Part shown: piece after piece, positions 24,780 to 37,108 of the stretch
Numbering within the stretch: the first letter of the stretch is position 1
Layout: each line of letters opens with the position of its first letter
DNA from: Gnetum montanum
Lineage: Eukaryota; Streptophyta; Gnetopsida; Gnetales; Gnetaceae
Direction: 5' to 3'
Length of the DNA: 64,000 nucleotides
NCBI GenBank assembly: GCA_015680685.1
Contig: MNCI01035815.1
Span: 76,367-140,366, forward strand
Made by a program: the position numbers and the translations under genes
The notes under the pieces: model-generated
Seen by the model: the letters and a program-made list of their open reading frames with translations, nothing else
Database searches by the model: none
Told to the model about the DNA's origin: nothing

Positions 24780-25440
24780 TGAACTCATGTAAATAAGGGA
24801 GTAGTGGTTGAAGTAATCCCCCATTCATGATCTTTGATCTCATGGACCCATACAACATCATCCATGTACTAATCCTTCCAATGGATCAAGTACTCATGCC
24901 TCTTCACTCCCTAGGTACTAGAAGCTTTCCTCCACTTGAGTACGATTATCTTTTTCTTCATTGAATGCTTGGACAGAACAATAGCCCCTTCAACTCATTG
25001 GTGCCACCCTATATGGTCTCCTCATGAACTGATTCATGATATTACATAAGATCTAAAACATTAAACATAAAAGACATACCAACATTATTTGGTAAATCAA
25101 TTTCAATGCATTAGCATTAATCTCGATCTTAATTCTAAAAGGCTCCATGTTCTTGGCTTTCAACTTGAAGAAGTTAACATCTCTCAACTACTTCTTCTTC
25201 AAGTGCACCCAAACTAGGATATCAACATCAAAATTCATCTTTCTTTTATCCTCATTCCTCTTGAGGACTCTTTATTTATTCTTCTTCTCATTATCTAATT
25301 TCCCTTATGCATAGAAATCCCTCATCTCATATATAAAATTAGTACTAAGTTGAGATTTCCCATCAAAGCTCTTCAATGCGTCCACTATCTCATGATAAAA
25401 ATAATAATTTATCTCAAATGGAATTTTACCAATTGAAACA
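24780..25440 (-). pseudogene. Chromovirus integrase C-terminus with chromodomain
   Basis: On the minus strand, 25440-25060 reads as an integrase C-terminal region: KRNEDKRKMNFDVDILVWVHL, then KLKAKNMEPFRIKIEINANALKL, matching the GPY/F-type module. Downstream (about 24960-24790) HEYLIHWKD.YMDDVVWV matches a chromodomain (Y/W-L-V-K-W-K-G-Y...W pattern), so this was a chromovirus of the Ty3/gypsy group. Chromodomains direct integration through histone marks. Several stops; upstream pol is absent, replaced by the T2 LTR at 25456. Confidence 0.7.
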
Positions 25441-25455
25441 CCACCACGAAATTCA

Positions 25456-26806
25456 TGTTGCAACCCTCTGGCATTTTACTCTTCACCCTTAGACTTGAGA
25501 CTGGGTTTTCATTGTAAAATGTGGGGTTTGTAACCCATGAGCTCCAATCTCACACACTTAAACTTTTGGGCTAAAACATGCCTCATAAGTCATTATAGCC
25601 TTACATCCCAAGTGGAAAATGTGATTTCATGCCTATATTTGGGCTTGGAAAGGCTAAAATGACCCGAGAATAGCCAAATTTGGCATTTTCATGGGTTTTT
25701 GTAGGGGCATAGCCTCAACTACGCTAAAACCACCTACCCCCAGCATTGGTGATGTTGGATTTTCATTTTCCCAATAGAACCTAATGTAGCTATCACAAAA
25801 TCCAACATGGATTTCTTAAGACCATCATTAAACTAGATGGGGGTTTTGTTCTTGAAATAATTCTAGTTTTACCCCACCAATTCTAGTGTAGATCACAAAA
25901 TTTGAGCATTGTACCCATGAGGCTAGCATAGATGGGTGAAGCTAGCATGGTTGGAAAATTCTATTCACTATTTATGATATCTAGAATGGTTTTGGTGGCC
26001 TTGGGCATATCAAAACTTATCATAAATGGAAACTACATTGGAGGTAAAGGCCTGCCACACCTACACATGATTCCAATTAGTCAATAATCATGGTAGAAAG
26101 TTGTAGTCAAAAATCAGTAGCCATGTAACCTATAAAAGCCTATCACAAACACCTTGAAGAGGTTCTTTAGCTCTAGAATTTTTGAACTCATAAAGATTTT
26201 GGCAATTATTGAGTGCTAGAACCTTTGACAATCTTGAGCATTTACAACCTTTGAGCATTTGGTAGGACTTTTGGAGAAAACCTATAGCTACCTGAGCACA
26301 AAGACTCTCAGCATAGTACCCTCCTTTTGCAAAAAAATTCAAGCATATACTTTACCCCTTGGTAATTAATGTTACAAATCTAGGCTAGAAACTTGCAAAG
26401 ATTTTTGGTGTTGGAAGTTGGGAAGTACCTGGATCATGGAGCTAATTGTAGAGTGCAAACTACTAGCTTTAATAGGCTTCAAACTACATCAAAGAAAACT
26501 CCTTATGCATTCAAGCATCATTTGTACATATTTTGAAATCTTTATTTTTAATATTTTTATTACAATGAAGTTTACATTTCATTTGTTATGTAGATTATCA
26601 CAATTTTATTTTGTGAATTCGTTTTTAGAATAGATTTACATTATTTTTACCATTTATTTACCCTTGGTTTACACTTTTCAAGTCCCTGGGTGATCAACAA
26701 GACCATCCAAGGTGTCTTGGATCCTCTTTTTTGGAGGCCCTTGGGATTAAGGGTTAAAACTATTCTACACTTGAAATTTTTTATTTTCCAGCCATCGAAT
26801 TTTTCA
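25456..26806 (+). repeat. T2 5' LTR
   Basis: About 1351 bp, beginning TGTTGCAACCC and ending TTTTTCA, homologous to the T1 LTR. The left boundary follows from alignment with the T1 LTR start. The immediate left flank is the chromovirus fragment. Confidence 0.65.
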
Positions 26807-27595
26807 AGTGCAACATTTTCTAGCACTAGAAGGAGAGCCTCCACCCAAAATCTTGGTCAAATCTGGCCATGCCCCTTTTGGAACAAATCTTTTCTTCTTT
26901 TCAAGTCTAAAAATTTTAATTTTTTACAATAAAATTTCTACCAAGAAACCAATGCTACTACCCATTTTTCTACAACTAATACCCCACGTATTAGTAGAAG
27001 GTAATTTGGGTTTTTTCACAAATTTTTACAACAATTGCTAGATTTTATAAACCCAACATGGTTATCACAAAACCTACCATTCTTCCTAGATAAAACCTTC
27101 CTTTGAATGTTCCAAAGGCCAAACATCCAAACCCCCCTACTATGAAATTTTGTGGCCAAAGCCAACGTGTTTCCCTCCAAAACCCCAATGTAGTGTTGGG
27201 AAAAATCAAATTTTTTACATGCACATTTTTAAAAACTAGTGCATCTTTTTTGAGAGGGGACATTCCCAACATTGGTTTGTTGAATAAGGCAATTCATTGC
27301 TTACCCCCCTCCCCCACTAGTACAACCCTTACTAGCATAACTAGCATAGTTGGTTTTTTCCAATACCACCACCTATGGTTGCAACTACAATTAGTTTCTA
27401 GCCAAAATCCCCTTACAAATTACATCATTCCACTTGCTAGAATTACTATTTAATTTATTAAAAATATTATTTATAAGAAACCAAAATCAAAACCATTGAC
27501 AATGTCTTTTATCCAATCCACCATTTTGCCTCTTGACTTGGTAGATATGGCATCAAGCCAAAATGCAATGAGGGTGTATATCCAAAAGACATGCT
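26807..27595 (+). other. T2 leader with degenerate primer-binding site
   Basis: About 12 bp after the LTR, the stretch TTCTAGCACTAGAAGGAGAG (26817-26836) sits where Tat/Ogre elements carry a TGGCGACTC-type primer-binding site. It looks like a decayed version of one. The rest up to the gag start is noncoding. Confidence 0.35.
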
Positions 27596-29790
27596 ATGAC
27601 TAAGCATAGGCAATCACTCAAGATAAGAGGAAAAAGCCTAGATTTTGTGGTCATTGATGAAAACTACTATAATTTCATCTATGCCAAGATCCAAATAGGT
27701 ATACTCATTCCACATGCAGAGGTAGAATCCAAAAGTGAATATGAACTCATTCACCACAATGGGAAAGAATACATTCCTTCCTCTTATGTCAAAATACCAC
27801 TAACCAACACCCATACATGCATTCAATCTCATTTAATTGAGATAGATAAGCAAGATGGAAAGTCAAGTTTCACAGGCCATCATAAGAAGTAGGACGAGTT
27901 CAAGGCAAAGCCTGAACCTAAGAACTTCTTAGAAAGTTTCTTTCAACATTCGGCTACCCAAGCCACTACGCTCACTTTAGTCTCTTCTATGTCCTCCATG
28001 TGGCAAGTCCCTCAATCCACTTCTCCCATTTACCTCACCATGTTTGGATGCATACCCATTATGGTGGCATACCAAGCATAATCTATGTCCTAGACAATGT
28101 CCCTTTTCTATTCCATGTCTTTTGCCATGCAACCTTGATTTACACAACCATCACCCATGGTCATAACCATTGCTCATCCATTTTTCATGTTGGTAGGCTT
28201 CACAGTAGAATCCCAAGTGATCCAAGGGTCATACATGCCATTCATCCCCTTTGTGCCACACATACTGGTGCAAATGTCCTTTTCATTGTTCAACCCACCT
28301 ACAACAATGATGACCCAACCTCTCCCCTCTATCCCATAATCCATCGTAAGGCCACAAGTCTCTCAACTTACACAACAATCCTATGTGCAAACCCCACAAC
28401 CTAAGGGGATGCCCCAAGGCTTGGATCAAGTCTTCCAAATGATCTAGGACCTTCCAAAAGAGTTATGGAAGCTTAAGATTTCTACAATTTAGATAGTTAA
28501 ATGGATTTCTATCAAGACAATCCTATCAATCCTACTATCCTACAAGTAACTCTTCCCCTGAGCATACCTATATTCTAGTTTACCAAGTATAATAGTGAGG
28601 GTGACCCCAATGCTCACCTTATGATCTTCCATTTCGAGTGCCTATCGTTACAAGTATGGCTACACATCATAATGTGCATCTTCCCTATGTCCCTTATTGG
28701 GAAAGCCCTGCATTGATACCATATGTTACGTCAAGGATCAATATCCTCACTTGAGGACTTAATATCATGGTTTGTTAATCATTTCAATTATAACTTGAAA
28801 TTCAACATGACTCTCAACCAACTGATAAAGGTTAAGCAGGGATCCCTTGAACCCATGCAAAATTTAATACAATGGTGGAATGCTCTTCTCAATGAGATTC
28901 TTGAATCCATATCTGAAACACACCTTATCATCATATTCAAGAGGGTGGTTAATGATTTTATTAGGTCCAAAATTTACTACCTAGACTTGTAGTCACTTAG
29001 TCAAGCCTTCTCCTAGACTAAGAACATAGAGGATGCTACTAAGGCCAACCATGACCCCACCTACATGATGTACAAGAACCAACACACTCAAAAAGATAAG
29101 AAGAAGAAGAGGACAAACCATGCAGTTATGGCCACCATGGCCAAAGATAACAAAACAACCTAGTGGCCTAAGATGAACCAACCCAAAGCCCATCCTACAG
29201 TAAATAACCAATCATCAACATTTGGCACCTCTATATCAGGCAACATGAGGTCTAATTTTGAAAGAAAATATGGATCAAAGTACACTAGGTTATCACTAAA
29301 ACCATATGGAATACTTGACCAATTGCTAAAGAGTAGGAAAATTCAATATAAATAAATGACAAAGAATGTCCATAAGAGGCATGATCAACTATGCAAGATT
29401 TCAAAGAACCCCACTCTAGTAACCAAATATGATTTACCTATACCTAAGTACTTCAAACTTGACCAATTCTATTACTATCATTAACTACTAGTTCATGACA
29501 CTGACTTCTACCTAGCTCTCAAAGTTTACCTGCAAAAGATGATAGATAATGGTAAACTATTCCTTGATTCCTCTAACCTTGTCAAACCACAAAACCAATC
29601 CATAAAAGTCTACAAAGATCCATTGAATGCTAACAACAACCCTAGACCTACATGAGAGTCATTTGTGATTCCTCCTCGCAACAATAGGGGCCCTTCAACT
29701 TCATCTAGTTCAAGGTCCCCTTTTGTTATAAGGATACCATTACCTAGGCCTTCTAAGGAACCTTTTGTGATCAAGGTCCCCCTCCCACTA
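27596..29790 (+). pseudogene. T2 gag
   Basis: Starts MTKHRQSL (27596). A long N-terminal extension with a proline/glutamine-rich middle (28000-28400) precedes the capsid core at about 28560-28990. The core shows the retrotransposon-gag pattern: FTKYNSEGDPNAHL, GKALH.YHML, ISSLEDLISWFVNHF and MTLNQLIKVKQGS. A lysine-rich stretch (KKKKRTNH, 29100-29120) and a further conserved part (YDLPIPKYFKLDQFYY near 29430) follow. The frame changes once near 28430 and holds a dozen stops. Gag would form the cytoplasmic particle. Confidence 0.78.
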
Positions 29791-30399
29791 TAACCAAATC
29801 AATAATCATAATTGAACAACATCCTTCCATGGTGGCTAGCGCCACAACTTCTTCGTAACCCAACAACAAAAAATCACCAAGCATACAATGTAAGAAGTCT
29901 ACACTAAAGCCCAAAAATAAAGCCAAAAAATAGGCCAAGGCATGGAAGGAGGTAGGCCCACCGAAGCCTACTCCTAATTAATCCACTCCCATGAGCTCTA
30001 ACACTTAGGCTACTCCAACTAGTCAACTAGGAAAGGACTCTAAGCCATAAGGGAAGGGGAAAGAGGTCAAAACACAACTGTTAAAACATGAAGTTCGTAT
30101 TCTAGGATGCATGAAGGAAGTCAAAGCCAATAAGAACAAAAAATCAATAACTAATGACAAAGACTTCCTTAATGTAATGGAACAGGTTAAGTGGTCTTTG
30201 AAACAAAAGAACAAATTCCTTAGCCTGTATGACCTAGTAATGACCTCTGCTACTCACCATGGGGCATCAGTGAAAATGTTGACATTCATTTCTATTAGCG
30301 AGTACATCTCCACTAGTGAAGTGTCCATCCACACGATGATGGTACCAACATGGTGTCCATCCACACGATGACCTCGCTATCACAAAGTCAATAGCACTA
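29791..30399 (+). other. T2 gag-protease linker
   Basis: Low-complexity, lysine-, serine- and proline-rich frame remnants (KPKNKAKK; MKEVKANKNKKS at 30111) that lead into the protease. Coding-like, but with no domain I recognise. Confidence 0.45.
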
Positions 30400-30421
30400 G
30401 TATTTTGTGATAGCGAGGTCA
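30369..30421. repeat. Perfect 18-bp inverted repeat
   Basis: TGACCTCGCTATCACAAA (30369-30386) and its exact reverse complement (30404-30421) are separated by 17 nt. A GTGTCCATCCACACGATGA-type direct repeat lies just before it (about 30325-30371). It falls at the start of the protease region of an otherwise heavily mutated element. Confidence 0.9.
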
Positions 30422-31097
30422 ATACCAATCCCTATGATGGTGAGACAACCAAGGCTTCTCTTCTTATAATGATAAGGATGGGACAATACAAGGTACATAG
30501 GGTGCATGTAGATGATGGAACAACCACCAATGTTATACCTTACACCATTGTTGAATGTTGGACCTAGCAAAACACATGAAACATATCTCTACTTTCACTC
30601 TTAAATCCTTTAATGAATCTCATGTTGCAATCAAAGGCTCAATTTCCTTGGACTTCATGGTAAGGAAATAATTCTCCATAGCAACCAATTTCTTAGTGTT
30701 GGAAGAGACACAAAGATTCAATCTCATCCTAGGGAGGCCTTGGCTAGCTCAATTATGAGCTATTTCCTCAACCATCCACCAAGAAATTCACCTACCCTAT
30801 GAGCGAGGTGAAATAATTATCCATGGTAATAATGTAGTTCCCTTGGCTGTCAACAATGTTGACATAGAATAAGGGTCTGAAGTGGAGTTTTAAGAAGCTC
30901 CTAATATCAATGATGAAGTCCAAAGGCCTAATAGAGGGGAAGAGAACCAAATAGAAAATAATGGAACCATGGATGCACCATGGGAAGAGCTCCCCTTCAA
31001 CATGGTTAGTGAAGGAAACAGGGAATACAAGATTGTGCAACGTAGACCCTACACCTTTCCTAATATTTTAATGATTAGGAAACATTTGCACAATTAA
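30400..31097 (+). pseudogene. T2 aspartic protease region
   Basis: The frame ALVFCDSEVN is followed by VHRVHVDDGTTTNVIPY, where DDG stands at the active-site DTG/DSG position. Further down, FNLILGRPWLAQL is the conserved LGRPWL motif of Tat proteases (about 30718-30760). Then come HQEIHLPYERGEIIIHGNN and an acidic tail ending IRKHLHN, with a stop at 31095-31097. Two frame changes and several stops. The protease would cleave gag-pol. Confidence 0.72.
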
Positions 31098-31910
31098 ACA
31101 TATTTTTCTTATTCACTTACACTATGCCCACAATCATGTAACCTCTTCTTTTGTTTTCTTTGTTTAATTTAACCTTTGTTTAGCCTTATTTACCATGTAG
31201 CCTATAGTTCATACTTATTTACCATTTACGTTTTTATGCCTTGTTTGTTTTAAAACATGAAACCTAAAAATACCATAAAAATTTTAAAACCAAAAACTTT
31301 TATAAAAACTTTAAAAACATAACACTTACAAAAATTATTCTATTAATGAATGGCCCTACTAAGGCCTAAAATTAGCAAGCCACAAGGATTGCTAAGACCT
31401 AAATTTGGCAAAATGTTACAGTCCACCATGACCTAAAGCTGGAAAAATGATGGTCTACTAAGGCCTTAAACTGGTGGCCTGCCATGGCCTAAAATTGGCA
31501 ACATTTTAGTCTACCTTTTTTTGGCCTAGTTAATGTGCATTTTTACATTACCGAATATTGTCATATAAAAAATGATTTAACTAATGTAGCCTAGAGTATC
31601 CTCATAACATGAACAAGACATGAAATGCATTGGATGCACAAAACCAAAAATGCTAGGACATATATAACAAAATTAAAATTTTAAATAAATAATACAAATT
31701 AAAATGTCCATAACCTATAGCCATAGTGACATTGTGTGACACAAGTCCAATCAACAACAAATGTATAAAATAAACAAAATTTTAGCAACCATAGCTACAT
31801 TATGTAGCAATAACATAAAAAATAATAATCTCACAACAATGGAAAAGACTAGCCACAATGTCATGACATAGTCAACAACAAAATAAATTGAAGACATGAT
31901 CAAATAGATG
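31098..31910. other. T2 spacer between protease and antisense gene
   Basis: Noncoding. Contains at least four copies of the short ACTAAGGCCTAAAATTGGCAA-type motif (31353-31505), also found in T1 spacers. The remainder is AT-rich. The 3' end of the antisense gene converges on this spacer. Confidence 0.6.
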
Positions 31911-34900
31911 GAACTAGGGTGCAACTAGAGGTGGAGGAGAAGCATCTCCAACATCATCACCACTAGGGTTTCTGGTATCACTTGGTACTTATACCAATCA
32001 TAACAACAAAAGTCTAATCAGTAATTAACACTATTAAACCACAAAATGAACTAAACTAAAATATAACTAATTAAAAATAAACAAACCTAGGAAGATTCCA
32101 GAGCAATTCTTTCTGTGGGAATTCTTTGAAGACAAACCTCTAGACGATGGAGGATCTGGTCATTGGTCATGTGGACCCAATCCACTTCCCTGAGATTAAT
32201 GCCAGTAATGGTGTTGCTCTCATCAACATTGGTCCATCTAGGTTGATCCCATGAAAGTGTAGTGGTAGTCACATCCTAAGAAGTAGCAGTGACCTGAGTA
32301 GTTAGGGAATTAGTAACTACCAGGGAGCCTTCAAATAGCTTGAAGGCATCCTCTATGTGGATTCCCTTCATGAACAACTCTAGCTTGCACCATTCTATGG
32401 ATTCCTCCTACAACCACTTGAGGTACCTTTCCTATTCAACCTTATATTTTTTTCTTGTGGTCCTTTTATGCTTGGCCCCACTTACGAATCTAGGCACAAT
32501 AGTCACACCACTTCCTTACCTTATGGACCAATAGGTCCATCTACAACTTTTACTCTACAAGATCCCTAGCAAGGGCAACCTTGTCATGGATGGAATTCTA
32601 GTACACCACCTATTCTTTGATTTGTAAGGAATCCTTGTTAGCCACTTTGGCTTCCACAAACTCCTTATGATCCTTGAGATCTCTAATCTCCTCAGCCTAT
32701 CTCTTATTCTTCCTTTCCAACACTACAACTCATTCCCATAGGAACTCATTGGAACATTAGCATTCCCACCAGGTTCTAGCGCATGAAAGTGCACATTTAG
32801 TGGCACTCTCATATAACCTATATGGAATGTTTTCCACTTTAGGTGGTAAGCTAGGTAACTCATCAAACTCAATGGCATGATTGGAATCCCATCCAACCTT
32901 TGACACTAAAGCCAACACAACCAAAGATAAACAGATAAAACCATGTAAACAACAAATAAAATATGACTAGAAAACACTTAAACTATTAAGATCATAAAAC
33001 CAACATGAAAAAAAAATACATAAACTAAAAAAATTCAAGGAAAAATGAACTAAGGTTCTTACCAACATTAGGAGAAATCTGTTGCAACTGATCAATCATG
33101 TCTTTCGCCATCCCTTGCATGAACTCCATTTTATCTAGAATCTTCACCTGTGGTTTCATGTGAAACCTAGAGGTTCAAGCATCGAGTTAAGGTTTAAGGG
33201 CTACAACAAGTATGACAATCAACTAATGATTAAGGCCAATTCCCAACATAAGACTACAAAATGCAACACATAAAACAAAAAATCATAAGTACCTGAAGCA
33301 TCATTCGAGATGATGACAGAAGGTTCACCTAGCTTTGAATCACCAAATATGGTGTCAAGGGCATCCAAGGTAGCATTAAATAGTCCCTCATCTTCATGCC
33401 ACTATAGCACCTCCTCCTCTAGGTATTTCTATTTCACTTCCACTACTATTGCTTGGGCTACCAATTCTTGTTGTTTACCTACAAGAATAATGAAGAAAAA
33501 ACATAGAACCACTTAGCGTATGTTTCCTAAAACCAAAACACAAACATAGCCATATAACATAAAGCATAAATACCAAGTAATTTAAACAACATAACAAAAA
33601 TAAAACATACCTACAACTGCATGATGTGCTTGGTTAAGTTTTACAATAAGCCTCCTCTTCATAGGTTGCTCAACAACTGGTGTTGTCCCCTCAATAGGCC
33701 TCTTCAACTTCACTCTAGCTACTCCATTAGCTTCAATTCATAACTCCTTGGCCTTATAAATGTTGTTACAAGCAACTTGGGATTTCATCCCCATGCTGTT
33801 AGGGGAAGAACAACACATACCACTAAAACACTTAGTGGTAATGGACAACAATTCCCAATGTCCTCTAGTGAGTTTTGAGCCTGCATGGTTGGAAAATAAG
33901 TTTCACCGAAGGCTTCGAAAGCTTGGAAGGATCTTGGCATACCCTTCTCCCATCCTTCTGCACCACCAAGGACTCTGAAAACCTCTTAAGATATGCTACA
34001 AAAAATGCATAATGCATGTGGCATCTTGTACTAAGGTTCTTTTAGAGTTTCAAGATCTTTCCTCATAGCCTAGAAATCAATTGAGCAACCTAATTAAATT
34101 GAGCATCCTCTATGAGGACCTTTTTTATGGCCCATTCTTGTTCAATGCCTAGAATCTTCTTCTATGACAACAACTTCAAGAAAGCCCAGAATTGGAATAA
34201 TGGATACATATCATACACTTGTACGACCTGATAGCCAATAAAGGTCAATTTGGACTAGCCATGATAAGTATTTAGCCATCCTTCCACCTCCTCCTAGTGT
34301 CCAACCTCTTTTCCTAACTTAGTCGCAATCTTCATCCCCTCACCAAGGATGCCAAAAACATCACAAAACATAGATTCATTGATAGCCAATGTGACAAGAA
34401 CACTATGAACCTGAGTGATGAATTTCTTTACTCCTTTGTTAAAGAAGTTAATAACATTCACCATCTTAGGAGTAGGGATGAATGGGATAGGAGCCATGAA
34501 CAAGTCAAGCAAACCCATGTTGGCAATCCTCACTTGGATCTCCCTACGTTCTTGTCTATGCAACCAATGTTGTGCTACATCCACCTCACCAAAATTAAAG
34601 ATAAGTGTCTCCTTAGCATATCCTAAAGCAATGACAGTAATGATGGATGGTGATGTAGCCCCTACAACACAACAAAAATGACCCATTAGCTTTGACATAG
34701 GTACATCATTCGAAACCAAAATAATAATAATAAACATTAAATATAATGAACTAAAAACAACACTTATGGCCACACAGATAAAACCAATAAGATGATTAAA
34801 GCCTAAATAATCATAGAACTAAAAAACATTAATGTTGACTAGAAAATAAAACAAAAATAAGCATTCTTACTTATCTTGCTTAGGGAAGATAATGTGGGGA

Positions 34901-35242
34901 TTTTAAGGGATATGTGTGTTTGTGTGCCAAGGTCTAGTTTACTTCACCAACCATGGGTCATCCAATTAGCTATGCACCTTTGGTAAGCTTTGGAATAGTG
35001 CAAGGTATACCTGCCAAAGTCACCTTTGAGCTACTCAATCATTGCAAGCCTTACTATAGGTCTTTTGGCAAAGAAATCTAGTATTGTTTGGACTAAGGGC
35101 AAGAGTTGGTCACTCTTGATCAATCCATGGTCATCTACCTTGTACCTACAAGCATGCCAATCCAAGTAAAAACTACTAAACCCAAGTAGGCTAATAAAAC
35201 CAAAAGTAAACTAGTAAAATGAAAATTTAAAATTATTCATAC

Positions 35243-35695
35243 CCTTCCACATTATAGATGGTACTCAGAGGGTTCTGGAACAATGCATTGACATGGTGAC
35301 TAACTAGTAATGTGTTGTTGGCATTGTACTAGATTAATTCAGGCATATCCCAAATTTTGGACAACTTGTGTGTCCCTCTACTGTATATGCTATTCAATTG
35401 CTCATCCTCAACACATGTATCAAGATCGTCAACTATGAATTAGATAATCAAGTTGGCATAACAAGGTAGCAAGGTTTCCATGATCACGACCACTACGTGG
35501 GATGTTAAGTGTGACCACACCATCACATTGAAGTTCTACATTAGGAAGGTCAAAAACTCCTTTTTCCCTATCCTAAATCAAAGGAAGCCATGTTTCAACA
35601 TCATTTCAATAAGTAGGCTGTTGGGCTCTAGTGTTTGGATATAACATAAGAGACCGACCAACTCAATCACCACCAAGATTGGTTTCATGAAGGTC
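35243..35695 (-). other. Exon 2 of the T2 antisense gene: FCP1-like core
   Basis: 453 nt between acceptor TTATGCAG (35697-35696) and donor GAAGG|GTATGA (35243/35242). The joined codon AA|G keeps exon 1 in frame. It aligns with the T1 exon at 1-259. Motif I and motif III-IV acidic residues are replaced (ELVG for DLNG; SHH for DDS), while the scaffold residues around them are kept. Three stops look like decayed CAG/CGA/TGG codons. Confidence 0.68.
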
Positions 35696-36551
35696 CTGCA
35701 TAATGCAACAATGATCATTAAAATTGTGCATGATCATAACTAAAATTTCACCTTTAAATAATCAAAAAATTTACAGCTATAATTTCAACATTTTCAGTTA
35801 AAACCAAACAACCAAATACACCACTTACAACCATTAAAACCCAAAACAAGACCTAGCAAAAATTGAGGAAAAAGCCAACCAACCCATGAACACTAATGGC
35901 AACTTCATGATGGAAAAATGCATAAAATTATAGAAATTTTGTCTAAAATATTTGAAACCATGAAGATTAGAATGTACTAATATCTAACCTATAATAATAA
36001 TAGCCATAAAATTTCAAATTGAATTTAACAAAATTTAAACTAAAAATCCTAATTTACGATGAAATTAGCTGTAGTAAAAACTCTAGGAAGGATAGTTAAA
36101 ATTTTTGAAAAATTTTAATGACTATTGAAGGCTAAAATATAACCTATAAATAGCCTTAGGAACTTTTGAACATAGCCACAAAGTTACTATAAATAGACAA
36201 CATTGCCCATATAGCTTGAGGGGTTTGCAGTTACAACACCCAAAACTACAACTGTATAAGGTAGTTAAACACCAATGAAAAATGAAATTTTTGCACTAGA
36301 AAACTTTTCCTAAAGTCTGAATACCATGCGTATACAAAATTCAAAAAGCTTTAATATCAACATGGTAGTATCAGACCTAGGAAAACTACACAAAACAACC
36401 TGAAACCACTTTGAAATTTTAGAAAAATCCTAAACTGTAGAAAAATGGGTATAGTGAATCACTAGGAAAAACTATCAAAAAAAATTTTAAAATGTTGAAA
36501 CTAATGCCAAATGCCACCCCACCCCACCATAACCCCACACTGACATAACCC

Positions 36552-36552
36552 N
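36552..36552. other. Single-N gap
   Basis: One N inside intron 1 of the T2 antisense gene (CATAACCCNCATAGGGG). Confidence 1.
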
Positions 36553-36983
36553 CATAGGGGTAAAACAACAAAAATCAAAAAAGCCACCATGCACTGGCTT
36601 ACCAAAACAATCTATAAAAAAAATTAACTATAAGTAAAAAATCAATGGTTCAACCACCATTTCAACCATTAAGCAATGAACTATAATCCCATGGCCTTAA
36701 AAACTAAAAAATCCTAGTCGTTTTCTTAGAAAAAAAATAGAAAAAAGGCATTGCTTTTTCATGAAAAATAGAAAAATTTGCATGAAACAAGGTCAAGAAA
36801 AATACATTACTCAACATAAACAAATCTAAAAACAAAAAAAAACATTATAACCATGTAATTAAGACCTACATCTATCATAGGAATTTTACAAAAAAAAATT
36901 TCATACAAGCAATAATCGTACACCAAAGAAAAAACCTAGATTCCAAGAAAGAAAACTACAAAAAATCACCAAGAATTGTGTAC

Positions 36984-37108
36984 TTGGGAATCATGGTGGA
37001 AGATCCTTCTCCTAGTATAGGATATAGTAGATGAAAACACCCTTTGGCAATAGCATCTACCTCCTCCATAGCTTGATTTTTACTAGTGGCCACCTTTCTC
37101 TTTGACAT
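36984..37108 (-). other. Exon 1 of the T2 antisense gene
   Basis: ATG at 37108; 125 nt, phase 2, no internal stop. It encodes a basic start (SKRKVATSKNQ) and an alanine/leucine-rich stretch. Donor CCCAA|GTACAC at 36984/36983. Same length class and phase as the T1 exon 1 (2304-2177). Confidence 0.65.

Larger units (their letters stand above)
31911..37108 (-). pseudogene. Antisense multi-exon gene with FCP1/NLI-like HAD domain, T2 copy
   Basis: Proposed minus-strand exons: 37108-36984, 35695-35243, 35145-34871, 34661-33612 (with an internal frame change), 33478-33293, 33147-33063, 32905-32087 and a last one near 31987-31911. Junctions have GT donors and AG acceptors, and the frame carries across exons 1-4 (phases 2, 2, 1). 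Exon 1 encodes MSKRKVATSKNQ. Exon 2 encodes an FCP1-like fold: ILVVIELVGLLCYI (motif I position, Asp pair lost), NFNVMVWSH (motif II), KLSKIWDMPEL, and NNTLLVSHHVNALFQNP, where the family has LLLDDS..KA..NP. Exon 3 (LLPLVQTILDFFAKRPI) fits the family's C-terminal helices. Exon 4 I do not recognise. Later exons give a basic patch (MKRRLIVKL) and a long charged coiled-coil candidate (32380-32700). About fifteen stops: a pseudogene now. Confidence 0.65.

Noticed and set aside
26647-27272. Overlapping frames of 65-116 codons on both strands in 26647-27453
   Set aside because: They lie in the T2 LTR end and leader, show no domain and shadow each other.
34294-34773. A self-standing gene with an N-terminal membrane segment on the minus strand
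   Set aside because: The first ~37 codons lie upstream of a good splice acceptor (34663-34662) and read as intron; the rest is exon 4 of the antisense gene.
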